Assembly: GCA_006937955.1 (NCBI GenBank)
Contig: SSNP01000005.1
Coordinates: forward strand, 6,070,348 to 6,134,347
Reading direction: 5' to 3'
DNA length: 64,000 nt
Source: Pachypanchax playfairii
Lineage: Eukaryota; Chordata; Actinopteri; Cyprinodontiformes; Aplocheilidae
Made by a program: the position numbers and the translations under genes. The notes under the pieces are model-generated. The model had not been told where the DNA came from. It did no database searches and saw only the letters and a program-made list of their open reading frames with translations. Below, one piece after another: positions 61,889 through 64,000 of this stretch. Numbering within the stretch: the stretch's first letter is position 1; each line of letters begins with the position of its first letter.

Positions 61889-62303
61889 TTAAAGGTGCAA
61901 TATGGAACTTCTTTGTTCGTTAGTATTCATCCGCTCCCGCAGTTGAAACCACGCCTAGCATGCTGCTGGCTAAAAGCTGTAGAATAAGACGTAGCAAACA
62001 GGAAGACACGACGTCTGATGTTGCCATGCGCAGCGGGGCAGGAAACAGTATACCTTGCTCTCATAGGCTAGTTTGTTAGCCAATCTGAGTCCAGCAAATT
62101 TGAATAATGAATACATGAACAAGCTGCTGTCGAAGCCTGACACAAAACAAGCCAGAACCACCCAAATTTTAATGCAGACAGATTGAAAGGTCTGTTAATC
62201 AGTGTTTCCTGACGTTTTTTAGATATAAAGTGTTTCATATTACTGGTTAATACTTAAGAAATAACCACAAAGTCCTGAAATTTGTATGAATTTGCCTCTT
62301 TAA
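61889..62303. mobile_element. Putative non-autonomous DNA transposon (MITE), about 415 bp
   Basis: Left end TTAAAGGTGCAATATGG and right end (reverse complement) TTAAAGAGGCAAATTC form imperfect short inverted repeats, each beginning with TTAA, which may be the target duplication. The interior has no coding capacity. 'TTAAAGGTGCAATATG' recurs at the ends of fish MITEs in my memory, but the superfamily (piggyBac-, hAT- or Harbinger-like) is not settled. Confidence 0.5.
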
Positions 62304-62939
62304 ATCATGTGCCATGTGTATATGAAGAGGTCAGTTTCCACTGGCGTGCAGAAAACACAGACTCAACTTTTAGCCTAAACATCCTGTCTGAGACTTTAAT
62401 GGAGTTAAACTATAATTATAATGAGTCTTTCTAATTCTAAAATGTCAAATCAGCAAGTAACAGATGGGAAAAGCTCCACATGATTGAACAAAAAAAAGGA
62501 AAATCAGTGTAAAAATATTGTCATTGCATTTGTTGCAAAAGTATTAGAGAAAGTTTTGTAGTTTGCAAAGTTATATAACTATCCTGAATTTTAACCTCAT
62601 ATGAACCAAGTTCAGAGAAATGTTTTGGTCAGAGAGCAGCTGGCTCAAATGTTTGATGGGAAACATCTGTTCTGGCACCAAAATGAAAATTGTCAAACTG
62701 TTGTTTCTTATTTTAGGGAAAAGAATGTTGGTGTGTGACGTCCGAAAAACGAAATATAATCTGTAAACAATGTTTGGTCAAGGGTGGAGCTTCTTCTGAC
62801 ATTCTGGGGTCTGTGATCTAAAATATCTCCACAGGGACTTAAAATAATAGTGGAGAGGCACGAGCAACGACTGTCTGATTTCTCAACAAAAGTTAGAAGG
62901 ATTTTATTCAAACACAAAAAAATAACTAAAACAAAAGAA
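62304..62939. other. Non-coding stretch, no gene recognised
   Basis: AT-rich; may include decayed upstream parts of the LINE that follows. Confidence 0.45.
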
Positions 62940-63530
62940 ATGCTTATTGATTGATTCAGCCTTCTTTCCTGTCATGATTGAGAATCAAGCAGAGGAAACA
63001 GTTAAAAACTCTAAATACCTTGTTTCTCATCTGGATGACAATTTGTCTTTAAACCTTCATGTTGATACTGTGTGCAAGAGGCTCATCAGCGTATTTATTT
63101 TTATCTGAAACATTATAGTTTTAAGGAGGATTGTACTTTTATGCGAACGTTTTACACGTGTTTTATTGAATCTCTTGTATCTGTTGGCACCTTCAAAATA
63201 AAAACAGATTGCAGGGATTATAAAATTGTGCAGCAAATAGCAGGATTGATTTAAATAATCTCTCAGACCTGCATCAAACCAGAGTCCTCAGCAAGGCCCG
63301 TTAAATCCTGAAGGACCTGAGTCATCCTTTGTCTCAGGACTTCCTGTTGCAACCGCCTGTGTGCAAACGCATCATGCCAACATGCAGGACAAATAGATTT
63401 AACTTTTCTTTGGTTCCTGCTGCCATGACCTTGTGAAATAAGTAGCTCTTTTTCAGCTGTTTGATTGTTGTGGCTGGATAAATTGCCTCAGGGACAAAAT
63501 AAAGATTCCTTGAATCCTTGAATAAACAAC
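62940..63530 (+). mobile_element. 3' end of a degenerate non-LTR retrotransposon
   Basis: Plus-strand frames read in pieces: VKNSKYLVSHLDDNLS, then HQRIYFYLKHYSF, later TFYTCFIESL and KIVQQIAG, then DLSHPL-like and SCCNRLCANAS..NMQDK segments. This is the order of the conserved region after the RT domain in fish Rex/CR1-like LINEs ('FKFLG..IS..L.W', 'QRLYFLRRL', 'FYRCTIESIL', 'SHPL'). It ends with GGGACAAAATAAAGATTCCT and TGAATCCTTGAAT, a typical tail. Stops and frame changes show it is inactive. The 60-codon frame at 63072-63254 is part of it. Confidence 0.7.
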
Positions 63531-63654
63531 CTCCTCATAAACACATGCAACAGACATCCCCTCAGGTCAGACCTACATCACAGAGATTACTGATAATCCT
63601 CTGAGAAGTGAATGGAACCATTTTTGTCAAACAAGAAGTAAAAATGTCAAGCAG

Positions 63655-64000
63655 ATAAGATAAGATAAAAAATTTTATTAGCAATTTAAATGGAAAACTA
63701 TTTTGCAGTACCGTGTCTAATATTTTAACAACTCAAAAATAAGGGAATTAAATGCAGTTTCCTCATAACAAATTACAATTCAAATAAATGTTGACATAAC
63801 AATTTTGGCACATGTGCAAACTGTGTCCTGTGATGCTTTAAATATACACTGGTAAAAGAAACTTTTCAAGGCAAATCAATAATTAGATTTTTGTTAATGA
63901 ACTTTTTTAAACTTTTTTCTAGATATCTCAGAGTGTAGATGCAACCGTATGTATAAAAGCAAACTGTGTGTGTGAAGCGCTTTATGTGTCCTTTAACTTG
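63655..64000. other. Terminal non-coding stretch with a short GATAA repeat
   Basis: AGATAAGATAAGATAAAAAA at about 63656-63675 resembles the simple tail left by fish non-LTR elements. Nothing else is recognised up to the window end. Confidence 0.4.

Noticed and set aside
1..64000. CRISPR arrays, prokaryotic operons, phage or plasmid features
   Set aside because: No regularly spaced repeats or bacterial gene organisation; the split genes and transposons are those of a vertebrate.

Overview
The window is vertebrate nuclear DNA, almost certainly from a teleost fish. It shows AT-rich sequence, compact multi-exon genes with GT..AG introns, CA/GT microsatellites, and remnants of teleost-type transposons (non-LTR retrotransposons, L2/SINE-like repeats, a Tc1-type inverted repeat). 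No bacterial-type operon, ribosome-binding or CRISPR structure was seen. Introns were placed by hand from splice signals and reading-frame continuity, using remembered family sequences; no alignment was run.

Layout. (1) 18-7181 (+): complete coding region of a CRY1-type cryptochrome, 11 exons, 568 aa; the window opens 17 bases before its ATG. (2) 9108-11673 (+): a six-exon, 197-aa DHFR-family gene whose folate site is markedly altered. (3) 15415-17770 (-): mterf2, a mitochondrial mTERF protein. (4) 20657-22261 (+): an uninterrupted 534-aa type I membrane protein with four Ig-like domains and a Tyr/Asp/Glu-rich juxtamembrane segment; I cannot assign it to a named family. (5) 34688-36588 (+): a two-exon Golgi carbohydrate 6-O-sulfotransferase of the CHST1/CHST16 type, with a possible upstream untranslated exon near 31.4-31.7 kb. 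(6) 45303-46682 (+): two small candidate 5' coding exons that splice in frame into a 31-residue charged N-terminus of an unidentified gene. The other roughly 40 kb has no convincing protein-coding gene. It holds transposon remnants, microsatellites, CTCF-like motifs and blocks that might be conserved regulatory elements.

The genes do not form a pathway. Their linkage is informative all the same: CRY1 next to MTERF2 matches human 12q23, while a CHST1-like gene linked to a cryptochrome echoes human CRY2-CHST1 on 11p11.2. This suggests a block from the vertebrate genome duplications and raises the possibility that the sulfotransferase is chst16 rather than chst1.

The items most worth a second look are the intronless four-Ig receptor, the DHFR relative lacking the near-universal folate-binding arginine, and the candidate two-exon gene start at 45.3-46.7 kb.
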